A program made the translations under genes and the position numbers. 57,262 bases of DNA from Flavobacteriales bacterium (GTDB lineage Bacteria > Bacteroidota > Bacteroidia > NS11-12g > UBA955). Location of the stretch: assembly GCA_002737705.1 (NCBI GenBank), contig NSIM01000011.1, forward strand, positions 1 to 57,262, read 5' to 3'. Shown here one piece after another: positions 24,844 to 33,890 of this stretch (its first letter is position 1; every line of letters begins with the position of its first letter). The notes below the pieces were generated by a model. That model did no database searches. It was not told the DNA's origin and was given only the letters and a program-made list of their open reading frames with translations.

Positions 24844-26604
24844 CTAAGGCAATCGCAAGTGCAAAGTTTCAATTGCACCCTTCAAGTCAGGAAATTTCTT
24901 ACTGAGGTAATCAAGCTTTTCTTTATCTGAATAGGGTTTTCTTTCATCCAAGACTTTTTCTTCCATGACAGTTGTAATATTCCGAATTATTGTAGAGGGA
25001 TAATGCAAGCGCAATGACCCCATTAAAGAGGTTCGGATTTCTTCAACAATGTCTTCTTGATTGTTTGCATTAAGGCGAACAACGAATAAACCATTGCAAA
25101 GTTCAACATCTAGGTTTTTAAGACATGTTGCAATTCTGGGCCTTTGAGATTGACAAAACTCTGTCCATATCTCTTGAATTGGCTTTGCTACTGATTTTTC
25201 TGCTTGATTGTCTGAAGGGGTTAATGCATGCGTTGGAGCGATACTTTCATTCAAATTGGGAGATTGAAAACCCAGTTCATCGCCCCCAATTTCATTGTCA
25301 TATTGTTTGGCAGAAGACGCAAGGATGTCCTTTTCTCTTTTTTCTTTAAACTGGCTAAAACCACTGGATTGTTGTCGTGTACTTTCTGTCTTGGGTTTTT
25401 CTTCTACAATATAGGGCGCAAGGATTGAAGAAGCAGGGATTGGTTTCACATTCGCATGAGGCATGAACACATTGCCTTTGACAAGCACATCAGGAGATTG
25501 TTGTATTAGTTTTTTTTTTACATCTTCTAATGAGGGAATATGTTGGATGAAACTATTGAGATGGCCCAATTTCATCAGGCATAGTTCTACAAGTAAGCGC
25601 GTGTTTCTACTCGATTTGTATTTTTCTTCTGTTTCGCAAACCAGGTTTAATCCATTGAGAATAAATGAAAATGACAATTGCCCTGATTGTTCGACATATT
25701 TAGACTTAAAAGATTCGGAAACATCCAGTAATACCCGCGTTTTTAACTGCTTGCTTACAACCAAATTTCGCAAGTGACAAGACAATCCTCCCAAAAATGT
25801 TGCCCCATCAAACCCCCTACTTACACTGGTATCGTATAGCATCAATGCATCAGAAATATTCGATTGGCTCAAAAGAGCTGTTATTTCAAAATAGGTAGAG
25901 AGGTCCACAACACTGAGAATTTCGACAGCCGACTCATAGTCAATTCGACCGCCGCCAAAGCTAACCAGTTGGTCAAACATGCTTAAGGCATCTCGCAATC
26001 CACCGTCTGCCTTACTGGCAATAAGGTGTAACGCATCTTCACTGGCTTCTATGTTTTCTTTAACGGAAATGCCCTTGAGGTGCTCAACCATGTCACGTAT
26101 TTGAATTCTGTTAAAATTAAACACCTGACAACGACTCAAAATCGTGGGCAAAATTTTGTATTTCTCGGTGGTTGCAAGAATAAAAATTGCATAGGATGGG
26201 GGTTCCTCCAATGTTTTTAAAAACGCATTGAATGCCTGGGCAGAAAGCATGTGTACCTCGTCAATAATATACACCTTGTATTTTCCAATTTGGGGCGGTA
26301 TACGAACTTGGTCAATGAGATGACGGATGTCTTCAACTGAATTGTTACTGGCGGCATCGAGTTCAAAGATGTTGAATGCATAGTCTTGGTTCGCATCTCC
26401 CCCATCTTTGGCATTAATCACCTTAGCCAAAATACGGGCACACGTTGTCTTTCCAACCCCTCTTGGACCGGTAAAAAGAAACGCTTGCGCCAGTTGATTG
26501 CCATTGATTTCATGCAACAAGGTTTCAGTCACCTGACGCTGTCCAATCACTTCTTCAAATGCTGTGGGTCGATACTTTCTGGCTGAAATAATAAACTGAT
26601 CCAT
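24844..26604 (-). CDS. dnaX: DNA polymerase III gamma/tau subunit DnaX, without zinc-binding cysteines
   Basis: DnaX is the clamp-loader ATPase of the replisome. The 586-residue product has Walker A GPRGVGKTT at 46-54, Walker B DEVHMLSAQAFNAFLK near 116, sensor-1 ATTEKYKILPTILSRCQVF near 145-163, and a long less conserved C-terminal tau-like part. Between Walker A and ELDAASNNSVEDIR (81-94) relatives carry a four-cysteine zinc module; here residues 61-80 hold no cysteine at all. The ATG at 26604 is supported by a promoter just upstream. Confidence 0.94.
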   Translation of the reverse strand: MDQFIISARKYRPTAFEEVIGQRQVTETLLHEINGNQLAQAFLFTGPRGVGKTTCARILAKVINAKDGGDANQDYAFNIFELDAASNNSVEDIRHLIDQVRIPPQIGKYKVYIIDEVHMLSAQAFNAFLKTLEEPPSYAIFILATTEKYKILPTILSRCQVFNFNRIQIRDMVEHLKGISVKENIEASEDALHLIASKADGGLRDALSMFDQLVSFGGGRIDYESAVEILSVVDLSTYFEITALLSQSNISDALMLYDTSVSRGFDGATFLGGLSCHLRNLVVSKQLKTRVLLDVSESFKSKYVEQSGQLSFSFILNGLNLVCETEEKYKSSRNTRLLVELCLMKLGHLNSFIQHIPSLEDVKKKLIQQSPDVLVKGNVFMPHANVKPIPASSILAPYIVEEKPKTESTRQQSSGFSQFKEKREKDILASSAKQYDNEIGGDELGFQSPNLNESIAPTHALTPSDNQAEKSVAKPIQEIWTEFCQSQRPRIATCLKNLDVELCNGLFVVRLNANNQEDIVEEIRTSLMGSLRLHYPSTIIRNITTVMEEKVLDERKPYSDKEKLDYLSKKFPDLKGAIETLHLRLP

Positions 26605-26612
26605 TGTTCATA

Positions 26613-26645
26613 CAAATTTAACCCGAATATACCCATCTTCCCAAA
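26613..26645 (-). promoter_or_regulatory. TTTG-N21-TAAATTTG promoter for dnaX
   Basis: On the minus strand TTTG (26645-26642) and TAAATTTG (26620-26613) are separated by 21 bases, a complete Bacteroidetes promoter. The -7 element ends eight bases before the dnaX ATG, so the mRNA would be leaderless or nearly so. Confidence 0.65.
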
Positions 26646-26714
26646 TGCTATAACAAACAAAAAACCCACAAATGATATGTAGATTGTGTACATTGCACTT
26701 CAATACCATTGACC

Positions 26715-27239
26715 ATGAAAATCGGAGAAAAATTGCAGCACTTTGAACTCGGAAACACAAGAGGTTATCGGGTAAGCACCTATGATTTTGCCGACAAGAG
26801 TGCTTTGTTAATTGTTGTAATTTGTAACCACAGCCCTTATGCGAAAGCCTATTGGCCCCGAATTATTGAACTCGCAAGGCGATATGAAGAAGACAATTTG
26901 GGAGTTATCGCAATTAATGGAAACAATATTCGCATTCAAGAGCAAGATAGTTTTGAAGAAATGGTTCGATTGGTGAGGCAATACAAAGTGCCGTTTTCTT
27001 ATTTGCACGACGAAGAACAAACAATATTGCGTAGACTGGGCGCCACCAAAACACCCGAAGCATTCTTATTCAATGCCCGTAGAGAATTGGTCTATAAAGG
27101 AGCCATTGATGATTGTTGGAACAACCCAAAAGCAGTAACCCAAGTGTATTTAGAAGATGCCATAGAATTTTCCCTCGATGGCCTTGTAATAGACTATCCA
27201 CAAACAGATGCAATTGGATGTAGCATCAAATGGTTATAA
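26715..27239 (+). CDS. Redoxin (AhpC/TSA-like thioredoxin-fold protein)
   Basis: The 174-residue protein belongs to the group with a CNHCPY active site and a GCSIKW tail. Visible are VVICNHSPYAKAYWPRI near residue 34-50, AINGNN near 70, PFSYLHDEEQTILRRLGATKTPEAF near 94-118, and the tail IGCSIKWL. The second active-site cysteine is replaced by serine (Cys37, Ser40), so disulfide exchange of the usual kind is unlikely unless Cys170 takes part. ATG 26715 is used; TTG 26709 would add two residues. The stop lies inside the open frame of the next gene. Confidence 0.82.
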   Translation: MKIGEKLQHFELGNTRGYRVSTYDFADKSALLIVVICNHSPYAKAYWPRIIELARRYEEDNLGVIAINGNNIRIQEQDSFEEMVRLVRQYKVPFSYLHDEEQTILRRLGATKTPEAFLFNARRELVYKGAIDDCWNNPKAVTQVYLEDAIEFSLDGLVIDYPQTDAIGCSIKWL

Positions 27240-27243
27240 ACCC

Positions 27244-28047
27244 ATGAATAAGGTTGTATTGATTACAGGTGCTTCTAGTGGCATCGGAAAGGCCTTGGCT
27301 ATCCATGCGGCTAAAAACGATTTTTCCTTGGGCATCATGGCAAGATCAAGCGAAATGTTAGAGGCCTCTGCAACTATTTGCAAGTCTTTCGGTGTAGACG
27401 TGTGTTCTGTTCAGGGCGATGTTTCAATCAATGATGATTGTAAACGATTTGTGGCTACCTGCGTTGATCGTTTTGGCCGTATAGACATTCTTATCAACAA
27501 TGCCGGGATTAGCATGAGGGGTATTTTCGCCCATACCGAAACCTCCGTATTGGCTAAATTAATGGATACGAATTTTTGGGGAACTGTATATTGTACCAAG
27601 CATGCACTTCCCTATTTACTGCGTACAAATGGATCTGTCGTGGGCATTTCTTCCATTGCTGGTTTCAAGGGATTGCCTGCAAGAACTGGATATAGTGCGA
27701 GCAAATTTGCAATGCAGGGGTTTTTGGAGGGATTGCGGTGTGAGAATATAAAAAACGGATTGCATGTTTTAATCGTATGTCCTGGATATACGGAAAGCAA
27801 TATCCGAAAAACAGCCCTTAATTCCGAAGGAAATCCTCAAAACGAAACTCCTTTAGATGAAACAAAACTCATGTCGGCCGAGGCGGTAGCCGAGGCGACC
27901 TGGAAAGCAATCAAGCACAAAAAATTATACCTCATTTTGACCTTGCAAGGTAAATTGGCTATCTTAATCAATAAGTTTTTTCCCAAACTTGCCGACCTAC
28001 TCACATACAACACCATCAAAAAAGAGCCAAATTCTCCATTCAAATAG
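27244..28047 (+). CDS. Short-chain dehydrogenase/reductase
   Basis: The 267-residue product is a classical SDR: cofactor motif TGASSGIG at residues 8-15, INNAGISMRG near 90, catalytic Ser in GISSIAG near 145 and YSASKFAMQG near 158-167, then CPGYTESNIRK. It should reduce or oxidise an alcohol/ketone with NADP(H); the substrate is unknown. ATG 27244 lies five bases past the redoxin stop; the frame is open back to 27208, which would overlap the redoxin gene. Confidence 0.92.
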   Translation: MNKVVLITGASSGIGKALAIHAAKNDFSLGIMARSSEMLEASATICKSFGVDVCSVQGDVSINDDCKRFVATCVDRFGRIDILINNAGISMRGIFAHTETSVLAKLMDTNFWGTVYCTKHALPYLLRTNGSVVGISSIAGFKGLPARTGYSASKFAMQGFLEGLRCENIKNGLHVLIVCPGYTESNIRKTALNSEGNPQNETPLDETKLMSAEAVAEATWKAIKHKKLYLILTLQGKLAILINKFFPKLADLLTYNTIKKEPNSPFK

Positions 28048-28277
28048 TTCTTTGACTGCCAATAAGCCGCACCAAACACGGGTAATTTTGTATGACCTTG
28101 CAAGCATTGTTTTTTGCTTAATCCCACCGCATTGTGTAGTATGGTTTACCAACATGCGATGAATGGTTTCAATTTTGTCCAAGGCTTCCCCGATTTGATC
28201 TCCAAAGCTTTTTTGACTTGTCACCGCAGCAGTTCAGGTTTCTGGCTGTACTGGATAGTATGTGAATTTTGGGTGTA
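28048..28277. other. 230-base convergent gap with no recognisable gene
   Basis: This gap lies between the convergent SDR and glycosyltransferase genes. A minus-strand frame from 28224 (MTSQKSFGDQIGEALDKIE) runs into the SDR gene and a plus frame runs into the glycosyltransferase gene; neither resembles a family I know. I see no tRNA, SRP RNA, RNase P or strong terminator hairpin. Confidence 0.5.
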
Positions 28278-29474
28278 TTATGAAGGATTCAAATACGCCT
28301 GCATTAAATTGTTGGCGATGGTCTTAGAATCTATTTTATCGAGAATAGCGCCCACTTTTTGGCGTTGCCTAACCTGTTCTTCGGGCAAGCTTATCTGCAT
28401 CATTGCAGCCGCCATTTCTTCGATATTGTTTGGATGAAAATATACCGGTGTATCCTCTGCGATTTCAATAAAAATAGGAATGCGTGAAACCGCCATTGGC
28501 AAACCGGCAACAGCCGCCTCCGCCAAGGGTATCCCGAATCCTTCACTCATGCTGGGATACACAAATCCCGATGCACCCATCACGATTGTCAGGAGCAGCG
28601 AATGATGTGCATCAACCATTATTCGAATTCGCTTTTCTAAGTGCAACGCTGCGATTTGCTGCTCGATTTGAAGCCGCATTGGGCCATCAATCCCCACTAG
28701 AATCAAATTCCAATCAATTTGCTTTTGAATGAGAGAAAATGCCTCCACCAATGCCAAATGATTCTTTCTTTCGGTAAAACTGCTTTGGTAGACAAAATAG
28801 TTGGTCGAACCCGATTTTAAATTAGAACCCGCTTCTACAGATAAAAATGCAGATTTTTTGGGCGATGTTGTATGCTGAACTGCATAAAAATCAGGGTGAA
28901 TGGGTTGATATACTACTGACTTTTTACCCAGAAAATTGGGATAGTATTTGTCGAGTGCCAGCTTTGTTTGCACACTGGTAAGTAGTATCATCCCAGAGTT
29001 TTTGAGGGCTTTCTGGGTTTTCCAATCGTATATTATTCGATCAATGAAAGGGTAATACCCAGGAAGTTCTTTAAAGATGACGTCGTGTATGGTGCAAATA
29101 CTTCGAACCCCTGGGGGCAGATCTAAGGGCATTTCATTGGACAATCCATGAAATACGTCTACCCCGTCCTTCCCTGCCATTAAACCCATTCCCCAAGTTC
29201 GCCACCAAGGCTGAAATTTGGCTACCGCCTTAAGAAAGAGAAATATAGAGGTTGGAGGCTTGGCGGGAGTTGAAAGGCGAATTGTTACGCACGAAAAATC
29301 TAAAAAAGACAGTGATTCTGGATGTGCATTGTCTATTGTGGGCATATCTGCCACATACAAAAAATATTCGTTTTCAGGGAAAAACCGAATCAATGACCCA
29401 ATGATTGCACGCGAATAATTTCCCAATCCAGAGTTGTTGTAAAACAATCGCTTGGCATCAAATCCTATTTTCAT
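28278..29474 (-). CDS. Glycosyltransferase family 4/1 (GT-B fold)
   Basis: The 398-residue protein opens IGFDAKRLFYNNSGLGNYSR, with the Gly-rich acceptor loop. The sugar-nucleotide half carries YQSSFTERKNHLALVEAF near residue 230 and the donor motif VYPSMSEGFGIPLAEAAVAG near 310-329, the E-x7-E signature. It should transfer a sugar from a nucleotide donor to a surface glycan or lipid. It is followed by no other glycan genes, so its pathway is not evident. A promoter precedes it, separate from dapD. Confidence 0.88.
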   Translation of the reverse strand: MKIGFDAKRLFYNNSGLGNYSRAIIGSLIRFFPENEYFLYVADMPTIDNAHPESLSFLDFSCVTIRLSTPAKPPTSIFLFLKAVAKFQPWWRTWGMGLMAGKDGVDVFHGLSNEMPLDLPPGVRSICTIHDVIFKELPGYYPFIDRIIYDWKTQKALKNSGMILLTSVQTKLALDKYYPNFLGKKSVVYQPIHPDFYAVQHTTSPKKSAFLSVEAGSNLKSGSTNYFVYQSSFTERKNHLALVEAFSLIQKQIDWNLILVGIDGPMRLQIEQQIAALHLEKRIRIMVDAHHSLLLTIVMGASGFVYPSMSEGFGIPLAEAAVAGLPMAVSRIPIFIEIAEDTPVYFHPNNIEEMAAAMMQISLPEEQVRQRQKVGAILDKIDSKTIANNLMQAYLNPS

Positions 29475-29521
29475 TTGGATTACAACCTTGTGTATTGATT
29501 AGAGGATTTCATAGACATTGG

Positions 29522-29549
29522 CAAACATAGATTGTCAATCCAAAAGCAA
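29522..29549 (-). promoter_or_regulatory. TTG-N17-TATGTTTG promoter for the glycosyltransferase
   Basis: On the minus strand TTG (29549-29547) and TATGTTTG (29529-29522) are 17 bases apart, within the known spacing. The expected leader is about 40 bases. This places the glycosyltransferase in its own transcript although dapD lies upstream on the same strand. Confidence 0.6.
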
Positions 29550-29641
29550 GCTGATGTAACCCAAGATCGGCTCATATAAAATGTTTGATCCCGATATATC
29601 CCATTCATATATTTTCAACAATTAAATACTGTAAACATATA

Positions 29642-30457
29642 TCAGACAGACACTTTATAGTCTCTTAATGCATCGTTTAATGAAGTTTTGAGGTCAGTAC
29701 TGGGCTTTCGTTGTCCGATAATAAGTGCTGCAGGAACATAAAACTCACCCCCTGGAAATTGCTTTTTGGTATTTCCAGGAATAACGACACTCCGTGGGGG
29801 TATATGGCCATTTTGCATTGCAATACCTGTTTGAACATCAATCACTTTTGTGCTCATGGTTAGGGTAAGCCCAGCGCCTAATACAGATTCAGTTCCAATC
29901 CTAAACCCCTCAACAACGATACAGCGACTGCCAACAAAACAACCGTCTTCAATAATGACCGGAGCGGCTTGAATAGGCTCCAGCACTCCCCCAATGCCCA
30001 CACCACCACTTAGGTGTACGTTCTTGCCAATTTGTGCGCAACTACCCACGGTTGCCCATGTATCTATCATGGTACCACTGTCAATGTAAGCGCCAATATT
30101 TACATAGGAAGGCATCATAATTACACCGGGTGCGATAAATGCACCATGGCGGGCTACTCCATGTGGAACCACGCGTACCCCCAATGCGGCATAATTCTTT
30201 TTGAGGGGCATTTTGTCATAAAATTCCATGGGACCCGCATTGGAAGTTTCCATTTTTCGGGTTGGGAAATACAGTATTACGGCTTTTTTTATCCAATCGT
30301 TTGTTTGCCAGTTTCCATTTTCCAAGGGTTCTGCCACCCTCATCCTTCCCTTATCAAGTTCTTCTATGACAGATTCAATGGCTTCTACAGTAGCAGGGTC
30401 ATTTAATAAGGCCCTATTCTCCCAAGCAGATTCAATGATTGATTGTATGGTACTCAT
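29642..30457 (-). CDS. dapD: 2,3,4,5-tetrahydropyridine-2,6-dicarboxylate N-succinyltransferase DapD
   Basis: DapD succinylates tetrahydrodipicolinate from succinyl-CoA in the lysine/diaminopimelate pathway, acting after the step of DapB (890-1633). The 271-residue product has the left-handed beta-helix hexapeptide region from about residue 100 (APGVIMMPSYVNIGAYIDSG, MIDTWATVGSCAQIGKNVHL, GCFVGSRCIVVEGF). The catalytic acid region DSGTMIDTWATVG is intact. ATG 30457 is used; an open frame to 30475 adds six residues that overlap the probable promoter region. Confidence 0.95.
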   Translation of the reverse strand: MSTIQSIIESAWENRALLNDPATVEAIESVIEELDKGRMRVAEPLENGNWQTNDWIKKAVILYFPTRKMETSNAGPMEFYDKMPLKKNYAALGVRVVPHGVARHGAFIAPGVIMMPSYVNIGAYIDSGTMIDTWATVGSCAQIGKNVHLSGGVGIGGVLEPIQAAPVIIEDGCFVGSRCIVVEGFRIGTESVLGAGLTLTMSTKVIDVQTGIAMQNGHIPPRSVVIPGNTKKQFPGGEFYVPAALIIGQRKPSTDLKTSLNDALRDYKVSV

Positions 30458-30471
30458 CTGATAAATTTTCA

Positions 30472-30481
30472 GCAAATTTGC
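30472..30481. promoter_or_regulatory. Palindrome GCAAATTTGC between divergent dapD and peptidase genes
   Basis: This perfect 10-bp palindrome sits in the 49-base gap between divergent genes. Each strand reads CAAATTTG, one base from the TAnnTTTG -7 element, so it could be a shared two-way -7 box or an operator. Confidence 0.35.
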
Positions 30482-30506
30482 ATTAGAAACTCCTTAAACC
30501 CTATTA

Positions 30507-32870
30507 ATGAAACGCATTTCTATCATCATTGTTTATATCTCAACGATTGTTCTGTCTTCAAATGTCTTTTCTCAATCGAATGGAAACGATAAAATGGTTG
30601 CTGTTATTCCGGCCACAGCCATAGTCAAACTTAAAATTGAAGACTGTTTTAGTCCAAAAAACTATCCACAAAGCCCAAAAATGGTTTCTTGGATTAAGGG
30701 AAGCAATGAAGTAACCTTATTGGAATCTGGTATATTATATGCTGTAAATGCAAGCAGCTTAAAAAAGAGAGCACTGATTTCTACCGACTCATTTATACAG
30801 TTTGTCCGCAATACAATCTTATTAAATGTGGGAAAGGCAGTAACATTGACAGGAATTCCCATCATCCATTGGACCACTCCGTCTTCTGGTTGGTTTCAGG
30901 TCGAAAACTATATTTTGACGATAGATCTTAGTCTGGCATCAAGTGGAAATCCCACAAATGCTGTTCTGCTTTTCAACTACACGCTATTCTCAAAAGACGC
31001 CAGTCCGATTGCAACAGAGTTTAACGAAAATGGGTCCATGGCGGCCATGGTTGCCAATAACAATATTTACATTGCGAATGCGAATCAACAATCTCATGGA
31101 AAACCCCTATCCAATCTCGGCGAAAAAAAATCGAACGGTTATGAACAAATTACCCATGATGGAGGCGAAGGAATTGTGTATGGTCAGACAGTTCACCGCA
31201 ATGAATTTGGCATAAACAAAGGCCTTTTTTGGTCGCCAAAATCAGACAAATTGGCTTTTTACCGCATGGATGAACGCCGTGTCCACAATTATCCGATGTT
31301 TGGTATCCAAGACCGCCCGGCCAATCCAAGCACCATCAAATACCCTATGGCAGGAGACAGCAGCCACACTGTTACTGTCGGGGTTTACCATTTGCTTTTA
31401 CACCATATTGTATATTTAAATACCCAAGGCGAATATGACCAATATTTAACCAATATTACTTGGACACCAGATGGCAATTATATTTATATAAGCTGGATCA
31501 ATCGCGACCAAAATACCATGGAATTGAGGAAATATGATGCTATTTCTGGCTCTATGATAGGCATTGATTATCGTCTGAGTCATCCTAAATACGTCGAACC
31601 CGAAACAGGCCCTCTTTTTATTCCTGGATCAAACACCGATTTTTGTTTGCAAAGTGAAGCTGACGGATACAACCATCTATACCTATTTACTTTTTCGAAG
31701 GGAAAGCCACGTATCAAACAACTAACACAAGGCGAGTGGGAAATTACGGAAGTTTTGGGGTTTACGAAAGATGGCAAGTACCTCATTTTTGAAAGTACCG
31801 CTTCTTCTCCCCTTGAGCGCCAATTGTATGCTTTGGATTGGAAAGTCGTCCGCTTACAAAAAAAAGATCGTTTACCTGAACCAGCTTTGATGCAGAATCA
31901 AGTGGTTCAGCTGAGTCATTCTATGGGAACAAACAAAGGATTCTTGAATCCTTTTTCCGACATGCTTTTGGTATACTTGACCAATTCCAATACACCCAGA
32001 GAGGTCTTTTTTATTGACCTAAAAGCAGAATTGGTTTCAACCGGAACCCCCCATGTTGTCAATAAAATGTTGTTTTCATCGGCAAATCCCATTCAGGATT
32101 TTGCCTTGGGAAAAGTTGAAATGGGCAAACGCTTGGTGAATGGTATTGACCAATACCACCGCATTTTTTTCCCTGCCGACTTCGAACCCAACAAAAAATA
32201 TCCTGTAGTGGTATATGTATACGGTGGTCCACATGCCCAAATGATTACCGAATCTTGGCTTGGCGGCGGAAACCTTTGGATGCACTATATGGCCCAACAA
32301 GGGTATATAGTATACACCCAAGACAATCGCGGTTCTTCACACAGGGGTTTGGCTTTTGAGAATGTTATTCACAGGCAAGTTGGCACATTGGAAATGGCCG
32401 ATCAATTGGATGGCTTACGGTGGTTAAAGTCGCAAGGATGGTGTGATTCTACCCGCGTTGGTATTCACGGGTGGAGCTATGGTGGATTCATGACAACCAG
32501 TTTAATGACACGCACACCCGGAAAATACAAAGTTGGCGTGGCAGGCGGTCCAGTCATTGATTGGAACTTTTATGAAATCATGTATACAGAACGCTATATG
32601 GATCGGCCCATTGAAAATCCTGAAGGATACAAAACCAATAGTTTGTTACAATACGCCGGTAAATTAGAGGGCCGTTTGTTGATGATCCATGGGGCCGATG
32701 ACGATGTAGTTGTTTGGCAAAACAGCTTAATGTTCGTTGATAAAGCCGTGAAAGCCCGAAATGTCAATTTGGATTATTTTGTATACCCAGGACACAAACA
32801 CAATGTATCAGGTCCTGACAGGGTCCATCTGTATAAAAAAATCAGTCAATATTTCTTCGACTTCTTATAG
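30507..32870 (+). CDS. Dipeptidyl peptidase IV-type S9 serine peptidase
   Basis: The 787-residue protein has a signal peptide (residues 1-23, cleaved after VFS) and should act in the periplasm or at the surface, removing N-terminal X-Pro dipeptides. A beta-propeller with motifs LFWSPKSDKLAFYRMDER and ITWTPDGNYIYISW precedes the alpha/beta hydrolase domain. The nucleophile is Ser657 in HGWSYGGFMT; the acid lies in HGADDDVVVWQ and the His in YPGHKHNVSG. The YTERYMDRP segment is the DPP-IV type. It may support peptide use as a carbon source. Confidence 0.93.
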   Translation: MKRISIIIVYISTIVLSSNVFSQSNGNDKMVAVIPATAIVKLKIEDCFSPKNYPQSPKMVSWIKGSNEVTLLESGILYAVNASSLKKRALISTDSFIQFVRNTILLNVGKAVTLTGIPIIHWTTPSSGWFQVENYILTIDLSLASSGNPTNAVLLFNYTLFSKDASPIATEFNENGSMAAMVANNNIYIANANQQSHGKPLSNLGEKKSNGYEQITHDGGEGIVYGQTVHRNEFGINKGLFWSPKSDKLAFYRMDERRVHNYPMFGIQDRPANPSTIKYPMAGDSSHTVTVGVYHLLLHHIVYLNTQGEYDQYLTNITWTPDGNYIYISWINRDQNTMELRKYDAISGSMIGIDYRLSHPKYVEPETGPLFIPGSNTDFCLQSEADGYNHLYLFTFSKGKPRIKQLTQGEWEITEVLGFTKDGKYLIFESTASSPLERQLYALDWKVVRLQKKDRLPEPALMQNQVVQLSHSMGTNKGFLNPFSDMLLVYLTNSNTPREVFFIDLKAELVSTGTPHVVNKMLFSSANPIQDFALGKVEMGKRLVNGIDQYHRIFFPADFEPNKKYPVVVYVYGGPHAQMITESWLGGGNLWMHYMAQQGYIVYTQDNRGSSHRGLAFENVIHRQVGTLEMADQLDGLRWLKSQGWCDSTRVGIHGWSYGGFMTTSLMTRTPGKYKVGVAGGPVIDWNFYEIMYTERYMDRPIENPEGYKTNSLLQYAGKLEGRLLMIHGADDDVVVWQNSLMFVDKAVKARNVNLDYFVYPGHKHNVSGPDRVHLYKKISQYFFDFL

Positions 32871-32916
32871 TAAATTGCATAGACTTGTTGGGACAATATC
32901 AATTTAGGGATGCGCC

Positions 32917-33792
32917 ATGACTAAATTAACCGGGCTTACCTTGGTTGAATGTCCGCGTGATGCCATGCAAGGCATCAAGACACCCATCCCTACCCAAGTA
33001 AAAATAGATTATCTAACGCACTTACTGGGTCTTGGATTCGATGTATTGGATTGTGGAAGTTTTGTAAATCCAAAATCGATTCCCCAAATGGCAGATACCG
33101 CTGAAGTTATCCAAGCAATCAGTGGCGTTCAAAGCATGACAAAATTATTGGTCATCGTGGCCAATGAACGCGGGGCCACGAGCGCTTTGGCTTTCCCAAA
33201 GATTCGATATTTGGGATTTCCCTTTTCGCTGAGTGAGACCTTCCAAAGAAAAAATACAAATTCCAGTCGCAGTGGAGCTTTTAAGCGCCTGGGCCAAATT
33301 CAATCCATCGCGGAAGTTTCGGGAAAAGAAGTTGTCGCCTATTTAAGTATGGCTTTTGGCAATCCTTATAAGGATCCTTGGAACACAGAAGAAGTTACAG
33401 AATGGGCTGAAAAAATCGCATCCTTGGGTATTCGGACAATAAGCTTGGCCGACACGCTTGGACATGCAGATCCAGAAACTGTATCCTATTTGTTTGAGCA
33501 CCTTCAACAGCGATTGCCCAATATCGAAATTGGTGTGCACTTACATGCAAAAGTTGAAGACTGGCTTCCCAAAGTAAATGCGGCTTACAATAGCGGTTGC
33601 AGGCGGTTTGATGGTGCTTTAGGAGGGGTTGGCGGTTGCCCACTGGCCAAAGATGAACTCATAGGCAATTTGCCAAGCGAAAAGGTTTTTAACTGGTTAT
33701 TAGACAGAAATACTTCCAATCTGAAAATCGATATCAATTGGGAAGAATGTCGCCTATTGGCCTTGAGAACCTACCAAGGGATTGGTATATGA
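32917..33792 (+). CDS. Hydroxymethylglutaryl-CoA lyase-like protein
   Basis: This DRE-TIM-type barrel protein of 291 residues opens TLVECPRDAMQGI, which keeps the Arg-Asp pair of the usual GPRDGLQ but alters its neighbours. ISLADTLGHADPE near residue 176 and VHLHAKVEDW near 207 supply metal ligands, and GGVGGCPLAKDELIGN near 238-253 holds the active-site Cys. HMG-CoA lyase splits HMG-CoA into acetyl-CoA and acetoacetate, late in leucine breakdown. The altered first motif recurs in Bacteroidetes as I recall, and the true substrate may differ. Confidence 0.82.
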   Translation: MTKLTGLTLVECPRDAMQGIKTPIPTQVKIDYLTHLLGLGFDVLDCGSFVNPKSIPQMADTAEVIQAISGVQSMTKLLVIVANERGATSALAFPKIRYLGFPFSLSETFQRKNTNSSRSGAFKRLGQIQSIAEVSGKEVVAYLSMAFGNPYKDPWNTEEVTEWAEKIASLGIRTISLADTLGHADPETVSYLFEHLQQRLPNIEIGVHLHAKVEDWLPKVNAAYNSGCRRFDGALGGVGGCPLAKDELIGNLPSEKVFNWLLDRNTSNLKIDINWEECRLLALRTYQGIGI

Positions 33793-33890
33793 TTTGTTGA
33801 AATATCAAAATTTGATTGGTGTAGAATCAACATTTTGGGACTATTACAATTTTGAACAGACAATTATACAAAGGATTTTGTGGCGTTTTA

